Positions 35,650 to 44,314 are shown, counted from the first letter of the stretch. The stretch is 64,000 nt of DNA from Bacteroidota bacterium (GCA_026391455.1 JAPLEH010000021.1:44706-108705); one strand, 5' to 3'. Made by a program: numbers and translations. The notes: generated by a model from the letters alone, not told the origin.

Positions 35650-36066
35650 TCAATTACAATATTGTTCAAAAGCACCGATCAGGTTCTGCGCAATTACCTG
35701 TGCAGGGCGACCTTCGATCTGGTGACGCTCAATAAAATGTACCAACTGGCCATTCTTGAACAATGCGATCGCTGGCGATGAAGGAGGATAAGGCATCAGG
35801 TGCTGACGAAGGGTTCTGATCGCCTCCACATCAAAACCAGCGAAACTGGTTGTCAGAAAATCAGGCTTCTTTTCCGTATTCGCCACAGCCATTAACACAC
35901 CCGGACGGGCGGTGCCTGCCGAACAGCCACATACTGAATTGATCATCACCAGGGTGGTACCCTCTTTAGAAAGCTGTGCTTCCACTTCCGATGGAGTCAA
36001 CAACTCCATGAACCCATTTTCCGTTAACTCTTCTTTCATCGGTATTACTATTTCTTCCGGATACAT
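35650..36066 (-). CDS. BrxA/BrxB-type bacilliredoxin
   Basis: 138 residues from ATG 36066 (MYPEEIVIPMKEELTENGF, the conserved family start); an upstream in-frame ATG at 36129 would add 21 atypical residues and cover the -7 box. The redox motif is SVCGCSAGTARPG (CGC, about residues 50-62). In Firmicutes these proteins remove bacillithiol from oxidised thiols; in Bacteroidota the thiol partner may differ. SSPAIALFKNGQLVHFIERH shows the thioredoxin fold C-terminal half. Probably cytosolic. Confidence 0.92.
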   Translation of the reverse strand: MYPEEIVIPMKEELTENGFMELLTPSEVEAQLSKEGTTLVMINSVCGCSAGTARPGVLMAVANTEKKPDFLTTSFAGFDVEAIRTLRQHLMPYPPSSPAIALFKNGQLVHFIERHQIEGRPAQVIAQNLIGAFEQYCN

Positions 36067-36087
36067 AGTTAAAAATTTAGTAGAATG

Positions 36088-36095
36088 CAAAAGTA
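36088..36095 (-). promoter_or_regulatory. Candidate -7 box TACTTTTG of the bacilliredoxin gene
   Basis: Fits TAnnTTTG and gives a leader of about 15 nt. A TTG lies 24 bp further upstream, slightly too far for a typical -33 box. Confidence 0.4.
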
Positions 36096-36135
36096 AAGAA
36101 AATGTTTCCCCTTTCCCGTCAATGATCAAACAGAA

Positions 36136-36200
36136 GAAATTCTGTCAGCAAAATTTCCTCTTTTCGGAAATTCTGTCTCCCCGATTCGATGATTTCTGTC
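36136..36200 (+). promoter_or_regulatory. Three direct repeats of (G)AAATTCTGTC before hsp20
   Basis: GAAATTCTGTC at 36136-36146 and 36167-36177, and GATTTCTGTC at 36191-36200, all on the plus strand between the bacilliredoxin and hsp20 genes. Possible binding sites for a stress regulator; no CIRCE element is present. Confidence 0.4.
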
Positions 36201-36295
36201 GCTATTGGCAGCCCAATCTCCTTTTTTTTGGCATGGTACGGCAATTGAATAATCATTTCCGTGTCAAATTTTAATCACTCAAAAACTAAATCAAT

Positions 36296-36757
36296 ATGAC
36301 AAACGTAAGATTAATCAGAAAACCTTTTGAAGGTACATTCAACAACCTGGTAGATGATCTGTTTGCAGACCTTCCGGCCCTTTTCAAAAATGACTTTAAC
36401 AATTTCGAAAGAAAGGGTTCCGTACCAGTGAACGTCAAAGAATCAGTAAACGGTTACACGCTGGAAGTAGTGGCACCGGGATTTGAAAAAACAGATTTTA
36501 AAGTACACCTGGAAAACAACCTGCTGACCATTTCTGCCGATAAGAAAACAGAGTCCGTGGAGAAGCAAGAAGGTCAATCAGCAGTAAAAGAAATCCGCAG
36601 GGAATACAGCTACCAGGGTTTTAAGAGATCTTTCACAATTGATGACAAAATTGATGCAACGAAAATAGAAGCATCTTACATCAATGGTGTATTGAGATTA
36701 AACCTTCCTAAGAAAGAAGCAGTCAAAGAACAAACAAAAGAAATTTCGATACAGTAA
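36296..36757 (+). CDS. Small heat-shock protein Hsp20/alpha-crystallin
   Basis: 153 residues. The alpha-crystallin domain (about 45-140) runs from VPVNVKESVNGYTLEVVAPG to EASYINGVLRLNLPKKEAVK, including the A-x-x-x-n-G-V-L box (ASYINGVLRLNLP). The C-terminal tail ISIQ resembles the IxI oligomer contact. It binds unfolding proteins without ATP and hands them to DnaK. Monocistronic with a strong terminator. Confidence 0.95.
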   Translation: MTNVRLIRKPFEGTFNNLVDDLFADLPALFKNDFNNFERKGSVPVNVKESVNGYTLEVVAPGFEKTDFKVHLENNLLTISADKKTESVEKQEGQSAVKEIRREYSYQGFKRSFTIDDKIDATKIEASYINGVLRLNLPKKEAVKEQTKEISIQ

Positions 36758-36801
36758 CATATAATTAAGATTTTCTCATAAGCAGTTGGTTTTGGTTTAC
36801 T

Positions 36802-36833
36802 CCCCTCCGTTTCCACGGAGGGGTATTTTTTTT
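36802..36833 (+). terminator. Intrinsic terminator of hsp20
   Basis: CCCCTCCGT-TTCC-ACGGAGGGG followed by TATTTTTTTT. Confidence 0.93.
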
Positions 36834-36836
36834 ATT

Positions 36837-37160
36837 CCATCCCATGAATGGGATGGCAAGGCATGAATTGGGCATAGAACCCTTTATTGTTTGATTTTTT
36901 TTGCTGATGCGGAATATTAATTGATCTGGATCCTTTATTTTATTTAACTATTCTTTAAATTCATTTTATTCCATCCCATGAATGGGATGGCTATGCATTA
37001 ATTTGGCATAGAACCCTTCATTGTTTCAAAATTTTGCTCATGCGGGATATTAATTGGTCTGGTTCCTTTATTTTATTCAACTATTCTTTAAATCATTTTT
37101 TTCCATCCAATGAATGGGATGGCTATGTATGAATGGGGCGGGGTTCTTTGTTATATATTA
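36837..37160. repeat. Three ~134-bp tandem repeats headed by a palindrome
   Basis: Each unit starts with CCATCCCATGAATGGGATGG (36837, 36971; CCATCCAATG variant at 37103), a 9-bp stem with GA loop, followed by GGCATAGAACCCTT, ATTGTTT, a GATATTAATTG-like block and CCTTTATTTTATT. Spacings are 134 and 132 bp; the third unit is cut short. No coding frame crosses them; they fill the 36758-37243 spacer. Confidence 0.85.
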
Positions 37161-37243
37161 ATAATTCTGCACCGTAGGACATTCACATGCTGCCAAATAA
37201 ATAGCTGAACACAAACAAGACACTATCCACTATCATCTGTTAA

Positions 37244-37696
37244 CTATTCACACCCCTGCCGCCGCCTGGTATCGATCAAATACTGGATCTTCCAGGCGCC
37301 ATTGAATTTTACCAACTGAAAAGAATTCACCCCGCAATGACTGAACTGGCCTTTATAATAAAAGCTGTAGGGTGTCCAGGCAATGGCAAGCGGACCATCC
37401 ACTTTTACGGTTTCGAAACGGATACGCTCATCCGCATCGCCCGACTTGATCGTACTGATCGTATTGATAAACTGTTGGGGGGCCTCGTTCACCACGATCA
37501 GCTTCCCTTCTTTATTGCGGGTAATCGTTTGCAAGACCATACTATCAGCAAAACAGGTGCGGAGCATGGCTGTATCCGACTGCTTCATTGCGGTGAACAT
37601 CGTATTGATCACAGCCTTTACAGAGTCTTCTGCCGTTTGCGATTGCGCCTGACTTCCACAAAGCAGGACTGTTAATAGTATGAAAAAGTATTTCAT
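37244..37696 (-). CDS. Secreted NTF2-like (SnoaL) protein
   Basis: 150 residues. Signal peptide FFILLTVLLCGSQAQSQ. The rest has the NTF2/SnoaL pattern: DSVKAVINTMFTAMKQSDTA, MLRTCFADSMVLQTI, and a closing LVKFNGAWKIQYLIDTRRR. Such proteins form cone-shaped dimers that bind small molecules; role here unknown, periplasmic. Stand-alone. Confidence 0.82.
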   Translation of the reverse strand: MKYFFILLTVLLCGSQAQSQTAEDSVKAVINTMFTAMKQSDTAMLRTCFADSMVLQTITRNKEGKLIVVNEAPQQFINTISTIKSGDADERIRFETVKVDGPLAIAWTPYSFYYKGQFSHCGVNSFQLVKFNGAWKIQYLIDTRRRQGCE

Positions 37697-37782
37697 AAAA
37701 TGGTCTTTTAAGATTTTATGGCAAATGAATTGAATTGAAATATCGTTATGGTGTTAATCCCTTAAAAATAAAATTATTCCTT

Positions 37783-38226
37783 ATGCAACCTCTAAGAATA
37801 TTACAAGCGGTCATATTAATGATTGTGGTGGCATTGGCCGCAAGTTGTGCCGCCACGAAGGAATACACCAGTAAGCTTTTTACCCCCCGGGGAACCGTTG
37901 CTGCAGACAGCCTGGCGCTCACCACCAGACCGGCACTCCGATTTCTTGAAACAGATACTACCGAAAAAGATGGAGAAGACTGGGTGAGTACTGATATCAT
38001 AATGGGGAGAGACAGCAGCGGCAGCACGGCCGCATTGGATAAACTGGCTCAAACCATTCCTGTAAAAACACAAAAAACTGTCAAAGACACGATACCGCCT
38101 AAAGATACTGTGAGAGCAGAAACCATTATGGCCCAGGCGAGGCCTTTGCCAGCCCCGGAAATGATTCCGGTAGCGAAAGCAGCCAATCCGGGCGAAGTGC
38201 GTTCCAAACGAACCAGGGAAAAATAA
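37783..38226 (+). CDS. Small lipoprotein, unknown
   Basis: 147 residues from ATG 37783, chosen because the signal ILMIVVALAASC (lipobox LAASC) begins shortly after; a longer frame from 37735 adds 16 residues. The mature part is polar and Thr/Lys-rich with TVKDTIPPKDTVRAETIMAQ and a basic end (RSKRTREK). Probably disordered. Followed by another lipoprotein gene 62 bp later on the same strand. Confidence 0.65.
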   Translation: MQPLRILQAVILMIVVALAASCAATKEYTSKLFTPRGTVAADSLALTTRPALRFLETDTTEKDGEDWVSTDIIMGRDSSGSTAALDKLAQTIPVKTQKTVKDTIPPKDTVRAETIMAQARPLPAPEMIPVAKAANPGEVRSKRTREK

Positions 38227-38287
38227 ATCGTTTAACCCAATCTGTATATAACTCTGTTCACCTATTATTCATTAAAAACATGACTCC

Positions 38288-38668
38288 ATGAAGCGAACAT
38301 TTATTCTTTCGGCAACGGCTGTGGTGATGTTATTGGTCACGTTCACCAGTTGCAAATCCAGCAGGGTCTGGGCCACCAAAAAAAAGGAGCCCAAAGAATA
38401 CCGGGAACCTGAAACAACCTACCGTCGCCCGGCACCTCCTCCCCCGCCCCGTTACAGCTATGTGTCACTGATCATTACCCCCACACCGGGTTTTGTAATG
38501 CGACAGAACAACAGCGGAAAATTCTATCACAAGACCGAACAGGGCTTCCTGTACTGGAAAGGCCATGATAACCGTTTTTACCTCGACCGATCACATCTGG
38601 GCAGAGTGAACTACAACAAATGGGAATACGATGAGTGGAAACGATACAGCAGGGAAAGTAACGGTTAA
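38288..38668 (+). CDS. Small proline-rich lipoprotein, unknown
   Basis: 126 residues. Signal ATAVVMLLVTFTSC with lipobox TFTSC. A Lys/Glu/Pro stretch with RRPAPPPPPRYSYV links to a folded C-terminal half (FYHKTEQGFLYWKGHDNRFY, then LDRSHLGRVNYNKWEYDEWK) rich in aromatic residues. Pattern seen in small Bacteroidota envelope proteins. Probably co-transcribed with the preceding lipoprotein. Confidence 0.75.
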   Translation: MKRTFILSATAVVMLLVTFTSCKSSRVWATKKKEPKEYREPETTYRRPAPPPPPRYSYVSLIITPTPGFVMRQNNSGKFYHKTEQGFLYWKGHDNRFYLDRSHLGRVNYNKWEYDEWKRYSRESNG

Positions 38669-38687
38669 GCATAACCGCCTTGAAATA

Positions 38688-38719
38688 AAAAGCTCCGTGC
38701 CTGTTGGTACGGAGCTTTT
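38688..38719. terminator. Bidirectional intrinsic terminator
   Basis: AAAAGCTCCGTGCC and GGTACGGAGCTTTT (one G-T pair) flank TGTT, between the convergent lipoprotein and arginine decarboxylase genes, with A- and T-tracts on both sides. Confidence 0.9.
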
Positions 38720-38737
38720 GAGTTTCAGCACGATAAA

Positions 38738-40138
38738 TTATTTATAACCGAGTATTTTCAACATACTCTGCGCCGTTTGCTGTTTGGCATACACCCAATC
38801 AGTAAGTTTACCATTACGGTCATAGCCCACAATGATATGTTTGGGTGAAGGAATCATGCAGTGTTTGATACCACCATATCCGCTGATCTGATCCTGGTAG
38901 GCGCCAGTATGAAAAAATCCAACATACAGGGGTTCCTTATCGCCGTTTACTTTTGGCAAAAACACTTCATTGATATGCTCCTCCGAGTCATAATAGTCAT
39001 GACTGTCGCAGGTAATACCCCCCAATACAACCCGCTGGTAATCGGAATCCCATTTGTTAACGGGCAGCATCAGGAATTTTTCACCAATACCCCATGTATC
39101 GGGCAGGGTGGTAATAAAAGAGGAGTCGATCATATACCAGGTTTCCCGGTCGTTTTGCACTTTTTCTGCGATCACACTGTAGATATGGGCCATGCTCTCT
39201 CCTACGGTGTAGCTGCCGAATTCGGTGAAGATATTGGGCATGGGTACTTTGGCTTTCTTGCAGGCCACTTTGATATTGCGAACGATCTCGTTGATCATGA
39301 ACTGGTAATCGTACTCAAACCCAAGGGAGTGTTTGATGGGGAATCCCCCGCCGATATTGATGGAATCCAGTTCCGGACAGATCTTTTTCAACTGGCAATA
39401 CAGGTTGATCACTTTATTCAGCTCGCTCCAGTAATAGATATCATCCTTGATCCCCTTGTTGAGAAAGATATGCAGCATCTTGAGCTGGAATTTACTTTCG
39501 TACCCTTCGATCCGGTCCACATAAAACTCGAGAATATCTTTGGCCCGTATGCCTAGTCTTGATGTATAGAAAGGAAAATTGGGCTCTTCTTCTGCCGCCA
39601 CCCGGATGCCCAGTTTGAAGGGTACTTTTACCGATTGGGCATAATCTTTCAGTTCATCTTTATTATCCAGTATGGGGATCACATTATGAAACCCGGTGTT
39701 GAGCAGGTTGGCGATCCGGCGGGTGTAGGTCTTTTGTTTGAACCCATTACAGATGATATGAATATCCTTGGTGATCTTCTTTTTGGCATACAGCTTTTTG
39801 ATGATCTCAATATCGTAAGCATAAGAAGTCTCCAGATGAATTTCGCTTTTCAGGGCCTCTTCCACCACAAAACTGAAATGCGAACTTTTGGTGCAGTAAC
39901 AGTAAAAATATTTCCCCTCGTATTTATGCTTTTTAAAAGCATTGGCAAACATAGTCTTTGCCTTTTTGATCTGCATACCGATCTTGGGAAGATAGGTCAG
40001 CTTCATGGGGGTGCCATACTTGGCGATCAGGGCCTTAAGGTCGAGTCCGTTGAACCAGAGGTTGCTGTCTTCCACCTCGATACCTTCCTGTGGGAAATTA
40101 AAAGTTTGTTTTACCAGGTCATGATAAGAATTGGTCAT
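38738..40138 (-). CDS. speA: Biosynthetic arginine decarboxylase-like (fold III PLP)
   Basis: 466 residues from ATG 40138 (MTNSYHDLVKQ); a 14-codon upstream extension is less likely. CYCTKSSHFSFVVEEAL holds the PLP lysine (about residue 84). INIGGGFPIKHSLGFEYDYQ is the phosphate-binding region, FTEFGSYTVGESMAHI is equivalent to the family's EPGR-type loop, and ITCDSHDYY carries the active-site Cys-Asp. Bacteroidota arginine decarboxylases of this length start polyamine synthesis via agmatine. Other diamino-acid decarboxylases in this fold are possible, but the length and motifs fit this group. Confidence 0.85.
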   Translation of the reverse strand: MTNSYHDLVKQTFNFPQEGIEVEDSNLWFNGLDLKALIAKYGTPMKLTYLPKIGMQIKKAKTMFANAFKKHKYEGKYFYCYCTKSSHFSFVVEEALKSEIHLETSYAYDIEIIKKLYAKKKITKDIHIICNGFKQKTYTRRIANLLNTGFHNVIPILDNKDELKDYAQSVKVPFKLGIRVAAEEEPNFPFYTSRLGIRAKDILEFYVDRIEGYESKFQLKMLHIFLNKGIKDDIYYWSELNKVINLYCQLKKICPELDSINIGGGFPIKHSLGFEYDYQFMINEIVRNIKVACKKAKVPMPNIFTEFGSYTVGESMAHIYSVIAEKVQNDRETWYMIDSSFITTLPDTWGIGEKFLMLPVNKWDSDYQRVVLGGITCDSHDYYDSEEHINEVFLPKVNGDKEPLYVGFFHTGAYQDQISGYGGIKHCMIPSPKHIIVGYDRNGKLTDWVYAKQQTAQSMLKILGYK

Positions 40139-40177
40139 TTCGTGCTTGTGGGTTGGGCCAGTAAATAGTTGACGGCA

Positions 40178-40185
40178 CAAAAATA
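40178..40185 (-). promoter_or_regulatory. Candidate -7 box TATTTTTG of speA
   Basis: Fits TAnnTTTG, about 40 bp before the chosen start. No -33 box at normal spacing. Confidence 0.35.
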
Positions 40186-40240
40186 TACGTTTGGTGAAAC
40201 TAGCGGGAAAAAATTTGACCGGTTTCGTTAACTTACCTCC

Positions 40241-40618
40241 ATGAAACTACCCGGATTGGTCCCCGGCCTGCTGGCCTGCCTTGCAGTGATCGTAATTGGA
40301 TTTGTGGCTTTCAGCCTGTTTGATATCGTAATCGCCGTCCTCAATACACGGTTTTATTCCCCCGCAGCATTCATTACGATCTTTGGGGTGGGCGGCATCT
40401 TTGCCGGCCTGATGGCGTATACCTATGGCATTTCAGCTATCAAAACTAAGAATGAACTGGCCCGATGGTCCCTCATCGGAACCATTATCGTATTGGGTGC
40501 CATATTTTACTTCCTGCTGGCGCGCATTGAGGGTGGTGAATACGAAATCGCATTCAAATCGTATGGTATTACGTCAGCATTGTCTTCCCTGCTCATGGCA
40601 AAAGGAAAAGTTGATTAA
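40241..40618 (+). CDS. Four-TM membrane protein, unknown
   Basis: 125 residues. Hydrophobic segments at about 5-29 (PGLVPGLLACLAVIVIGFVA), 40-62 (PAAFITIFGVGGIFAGLMAY), 78-95 (WSLIGTIIVLGAIFYFLL) and a short last one. No family recognised; small integral membrane protein of this form is common in Bacteroidota. Followed by a terminator shared with the small gene on the other strand. Confidence 0.6.
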   Translation: MKLPGLVPGLLACLAVIVIGFVAFSLFDIVIAVLNTRFYSPAAFITIFGVGGIFAGLMAYTYGISAIKTKNELARWSLIGTIIVLGAIFYFLLARIEGGEYEIAFKSYGITSALSSLLMAKGKVD

Positions 40619-40622
40619 ACAA

Positions 40623-40643
40623 AAAGGGCCCGAAGGCCCTTTT
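40623..40643. terminator. Bidirectional intrinsic terminator
   Basis: AAAGGGCC-CGAA-GGCCCTTT with A-tract and T-tract on its sides, between convergent genes. Confidence 0.88.
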
Positions 40644-40645
40644 CA

Positions 40646-40828
40646 TTAATTTAAATTCCACTTTCTCATCCTATCACTGGCGGATCTTGACCGTTTGTGG
40701 TGATTCCACATCTGCGATACGGTAAAAGTTTCATTGTTGTTGTTGATAGCTTCATTGGCTACCGTTTCTTTTGCCTCTTGTGTCAATTCTTTTTTGATTT
40801 CATCATTCAATTGCACGTTTGAGGACAT
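40646..40828 (-). CDS. Small basic-tailed protein, unknown
   Basis: 60 residues from ATG 40828 (MSSNVQLNDEIKKELTQEAK); seven more upstream codons are possible. A helical acidic N-terminal half with an Asn run precedes TFTVSQMWNHHKRSRSASDR and a terminal RKWNLN. This aromatic-Asn plus basic C-terminus recalls short Bacteroidota proteins with a WNI/WNxxR motif. The stop lies at the shared terminator, and a canonical promoter (40978-41009) reads into the gene, both of which support it being real. Confidence 0.65.
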   Translation of the reverse strand: MSSNVQLNDEIKKELTQEAKETVANEAINNNNETFTVSQMWNHHKRSRSASDRMRKWNLN

Positions 40829-40977
40829 AGAAATCCCTTTCATAAACACTCCTTTTTTTAATCTGTCGTTTAATAATCATCTGAGCGAAACGGAAGTAAG
40901 AGAACCAGGCGGCAAGCTGAATAGCTGGTCAGATACGTTCTAATGTAGTTTAAGGTACGTTGCTCAGTATTGCGATG

Positions 40978-41009
40978 CAAAGATACGATTTTAGCAGGTT
41001 GCGTCCAAA
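40978..41009 (-). promoter_or_regulatory. Canonical Bacteroidota promoter TTTG-N20-TATCTTTG
   Basis: On the minus strand TTTG (41009-41006), 20 bp spacer and TATCTTTG (40985-40978) match the sigma-ABfr consensus exactly, the best in the window. The start of transcription should be near 40971, giving a ~140-nt leader before the small gene at 40828, long enough for a regulatory RNA. The surrounding spacer 40850-41173 shows no other gene. Confidence 0.72.
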
Positions 41010-41173
41010 TAGAAACACGCTAAATTGTTAAATCAACAAACTAAAAAAAATCAAACCACCTGATACTCAATAATAAAGACAATATCAAGTATTAACAATA
41101 AAAAACAGAAGTCTGAATTGATGCAAAACACCAATGAAAAAGAGTCAAAAAACTTTTACCGTAAGTAAACAAA

Positions 41174-41389
41174 TTACTTAGCCGGGCGGGTAAAATCAGT
41201 CATTAAAATTTTCTGCAGATCCGTTTTGATAAGGCGGGTAAAATCAGTGGCACATCCGCCGGATATGATGATAATAGGTCTGTCTGTACGATTCAGATTT
41301 GCAACAATCGACTTATCAGACAGAACAGACACGGTTTGTTTCTTTACCTGCAATTTTCTGGCGGCTTTCTTTTTGGGTGCTTTAGGCAT
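41174..41389 (-). CDS. Small basic peptide, possible RiPP precursor-like
   Basis: 71 residues. The N-terminus is strongly basic (MPKAPKKKAARKLQVKKQTV) and KLQVKKQTVSVL resembles the L-x-L-x-K-x-T-x-x-x-L leader pattern of Bacteroidota class I lanthipeptide precursors. After a ISGGCATDFTRL region the C-terminal part (KTDLQKILMTDFTRPAK) has Thr residues but one Cys. TDFTR occurs twice because of a 16-bp DNA repeat (41184-41199 and 41233-41248). No modification enzyme or transporter is adjacent, so function is open. Confidence 0.5.
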   Translation of the reverse strand: MPKAPKKKAARKLQVKKQTVSVLSDKSIVANLNRTDRPIIIISGGCATDFTRLIKTDLQKILMTDFTRPAK

Positions 41390-41450
41390 ATAGAAGGTTT
41401 TTTGGTTTATGGAATATACGCTTTTTTATGCTCACTGCTATGGCTGTTCG

Positions 41451-43610
41451 TCATCGTATCAGTAATACGGTGCCCTTTTGCGTAATGAAATTTCCGGACA
41501 GACCATTCATGTCAAGTTGATAAAGGAATATATCTGTTTTCAACGGCTGGTTCTTATACGTACCATCCCATTTTTTATATACCGAGTTGGTTTCAAAAAC
41601 GATTTCGCCCCACCGGTTATAAATACGTAATGAGATGAGGCGGTTCTTGTTTTGCAGCGGCACACCGAAATCGTCATTCAGAAAATCGCGGTTGGGAGTA
41701 AACGCAGTAGGCAGATACACCGGAAAATCACACCGGTCGTACACTTCCACGCTGTCTGTTTTGCTACCGCAACTGTTCACTACTTTCACCTTGTAGATAC
41801 CGGGTGCAGCCACCCGGAATGTATCAACCGGTACTGCTACGGAACCCATCCAGCTATAGGATTTGTATCCGGGAGTAGCACGCAGGGTAATCCGTGACTG
41901 GCCTGTTAAACAGGTATCATTGCCCAGGGTGAGCGCCGACAGATTTTTGTCGAGTACAAGTTTTGTAAAAGTGATACTATCGCAGCCCCCGGCCGTTCTA
42001 TTGGTTACAAAATAAGTGCCGGCTTCTTTTACCACGGTATTGTCAGGTAAGGTATAGGTACTTCCTTCGCAAAGGGTAATCGTGTTGATATGGGTACTAT
42101 CCACCACATCTTTGCAGCACAGCAACGGTTCTTCGCAGTCAACGGTGGGCTGCAGCGGGTAGGCTGCTTTTATTATCAACGGATAGGCTTTGTCTGTAAA
42201 AAAACTACGCGACTCCAATTCGGTGTACACTCTGGCGAGCGTTAACACTGCGGCAGGGTTTACATTGTCAGGAGGCAGTGTTTCCGTAATCAACGAAGCG
42301 GTGGCATCTGCACAGGCGGCATTCCCATTTGCATCAGTAAGGAGCAGTTGATAGTACAATGACTGATTGTTGCTCATTAGCAAAGCGGCACCCCTTGAAC
42401 TTTCGGCCATGCGGTTGGGTGGAAAGCTGCCCGAAAATGCTTTAATGGAAAGTGGATTTCCACCTGCATCAATTGTTAAGATAGCAGAAGTATTGCCTTC
42501 TCCCAACAGGATTTTTTTGGTACCGGATACAGATCCCGGATTCACATCTTTCAGGTACAGTGGATTACCTGATGAAGCGGAGATCGTTACCAGTTTTTCC
42601 ACTACTCCCCTGCTGCTGGCGATGAGGGTCACTGGTTTCTTCGAAAGCGCAGGTGATATAGGTGTACTCAGGTATAAACTGGTGTTGATGGAAAGCCGGT
42701 TGTCCGGTAATTGAGTAATATCTTCCACCGATGGTACGAAAAAAGTATCAGCAGGCGGCAATGTATACGGATAACTGGATTCCCATACGGGCTTACCAGT
42801 GGCATAATCGAGCGATAGAAAATGCAGGCGGCTATCGAACATTCTGAATGTTTCCACATTTCGCCGTACCTGGTAAACCACATCGGCGACCGCAATATTC
42901 TTATCGGCCAATTGGGTGAGGCCCCGGCTATGCGCAAAGCCGGTACCACCTGCATCATAATGACCGGTATATAGTTCCGATACCCATTTTATCTGACCTG
43001 TTGCGGAGAAGCGGAGTACCCGGTTGTGACAGGAAAGAGCATCAAATAGAGAAGGCCCTTTATCCTGCGACATATATGCAATAAAGTCCCCGTCGGAAGT
43101 CTGAATAATATTATTAAAAGCGAGATCGGGATAGGTGCCCCTTGGATGATAAGTCCTCGTCCACTGCACTATCCCATACTTATCGATTTTTGCCAGCAGT
43201 GCGAGGTGACTGTATATCTCACTCACCCGGTTATTATAGTATTGAAGAATACTGCCGGCCACCACCATACCGCCGTCGGGAGTTAGCACCATATCATAGA
43301 TCCTTACTTTACTGAGAAAGGTGGGATTATAAAAAGTAAAAAAACCGATGGTATAATAATTCGACCAGATGGGCGTACCGTTTTTGGAATAGCGGGCTAA
43401 ATGGGCGGCACCATTATAGTCCAGCAACTGACCCGCAGCCACTATATCTCCGGTGGGCGTAAACAATACCCGGGAAAAAGTGTCGTAGGTGGAGCCTTTA
43501 AAAGTATAGGAGTAATATTTAGACGCACAACTTTGGGCATTTGCCGTGTTAGTGCCAACAAGGCACCAACATAAAATCAGGAGTAATATAATACCGGATT
43601 TATACCGCAT
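41451..43610 (-). CDS. T9SS cargo with CHU_C (type B sorting) domain
   Basis: 720 residues from ATG 43610 (MRYKSGIILLLILCWCLVGT), chosen as it starts the signal peptide. The first ~450 residues form a beta-propeller-like repeat (GGMVVAGSILQYYN; SDGDFIAYMSQDKG). Middle: CEGSTYTLPDNTVV with ITFTKLVLDKN, a gliding-type Ig repeat. End: YLPTAFTPNRDFLNDDFGV and IYNRWGEIVFETN, then WDGTYKNQPLKTDIFLYQL, the CHU_C/type B C-terminal domain. Secreted by the type IX system to the cell surface. Function of the propeller unknown. Confidence 0.9.
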   Translation of the reverse strand: MRYKSGIILLLILCWCLVGTNTANAQSCASKYYSYTFKGSTYDTFSRVLFTPTGDIVAAGQLLDYNGAAHLARYSKNGTPIWSNYYTIGFFTFYNPTFLSKVRIYDMVLTPDGGMVVAGSILQYYNNRVSEIYSHLALLAKIDKYGIVQWTRTYHPRGTYPDLAFNNIIQTSDGDFIAYMSQDKGPSLFDALSCHNRVLRFSATGQIKWVSELYTGHYDAGGTGFAHSRGLTQLADKNIAVADVVYQVRRNVETFRMFDSRLHFLSLDYATGKPVWESSYPYTLPPADTFFVPSVEDITQLPDNRLSINTSLYLSTPISPALSKKPVTLIASSRGVVEKLVTISASSGNPLYLKDVNPGSVSGTKKILLGEGNTSAILTIDAGGNPLSIKAFSGSFPPNRMAESSRGAALLMSNNQSLYYQLLLTDANGNAACADATASLITETLPPDNVNPAAVLTLARVYTELESRSFFTDKAYPLIIKAAYPLQPTVDCEEPLLCCKDVVDSTHINTITLCEGSTYTLPDNTVVKEAGTYFVTNRTAGGCDSITFTKLVLDKNLSALTLGNDTCLTGQSRITLRATPGYKSYSWMGSVAVPVDTFRVAAPGIYKVKVVNSCGSKTDSVEVYDRCDFPVYLPTAFTPNRDFLNDDFGVPLQNKNRLISLRIYNRWGEIVFETNSVYKKWDGTYKNQPLKTDIFLYQLDMNGLSGNFITQKGTVLLIR

Positions 43611-43736
43611 ATACCATGGCCATTTCTCTAAAGATACCAAATACGAACAGGTTTTCTTTACCGGCCAACCATATTATATACTTGTAGAGCGTTTCTTTGC
43701 CTTCTTCTGCAAAATGATAAACAGCAGATATTACTA

Positions 43737-44129
43737 TTACACAGCCTGGTGGAGAAATAACGGCAGGCCAGATTTCCAGTCGCCATCGATATACAGTTCG
43801 AACGCATATCGGCCCGGTGCATCAAATTTCAACTGGTTGAAGTTGATTACAAAATTGATGGAAGTGAACTGACCGTTTTGCGGTTGACCGATGGTGACGT
43901 TTCCCTCAATGGGCTGAATAATCTCTTTTCCTTTATCATCAATGAGCCGGAGCCGGAATTCATGCACACCGGATTCTTTGGTAGCAAAGCGGAGCCTGCA
44001 GGCAATGGAACAGGCTGGATGCTGTACCGGAAATTGTTTGGTATTGATACTATCGAAAGTACCTACGATGGTAAGTTTGGAATTATTGTCCTGGGCAAAA
44101 TCAGCAAGCGTGAATATTTCTATTTCCAT
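43737..44129 (-). CDS. DUF6941-type protein
   Basis: 130 residues. MEIEIFTLADFAQDNNSKLT, then IVGTFDSINTKQFPVQHPAC and FRLRLIDDKGKEII follow the DUF6941 pattern (a beta sandwich resembling C2-like or adhesin folds). No signal peptide; cytosolic. Function unknown. Stand-alone. Confidence 0.75.
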   Translation of the reverse strand: MEIEIFTLADFAQDNNSKLTIVGTFDSINTKQFPVQHPACSIACRLRFATKESGVHEFRLRLIDDKGKEIIQPIEGNVTIGQPQNGQFTSINFVINFNQLKFDAPGRYAFELYIDGDWKSGLPLFLHQAV

Positions 44130-44314
44130 AATCAGTTATTTGAATCGGTTTCTGTAAAAATATGTTTTAAACAGCAACACCGGATACCGAAACCGTGCCA
44201 ACCCTGTATAAAACTGCTGCAATCGTTTTCACTGTATGTATTTTCTGCCATTCAAGCAGGGAATGGTAAGTACTCACCGCTTTTGGCATACGTTGAAGGC
44301 AATCGGGTAAATGA

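Noticed and set aside
38861..39556. 231-codon frame on plus
   Set aside because: Antisense shadow of the arginine decarboxylase gene.
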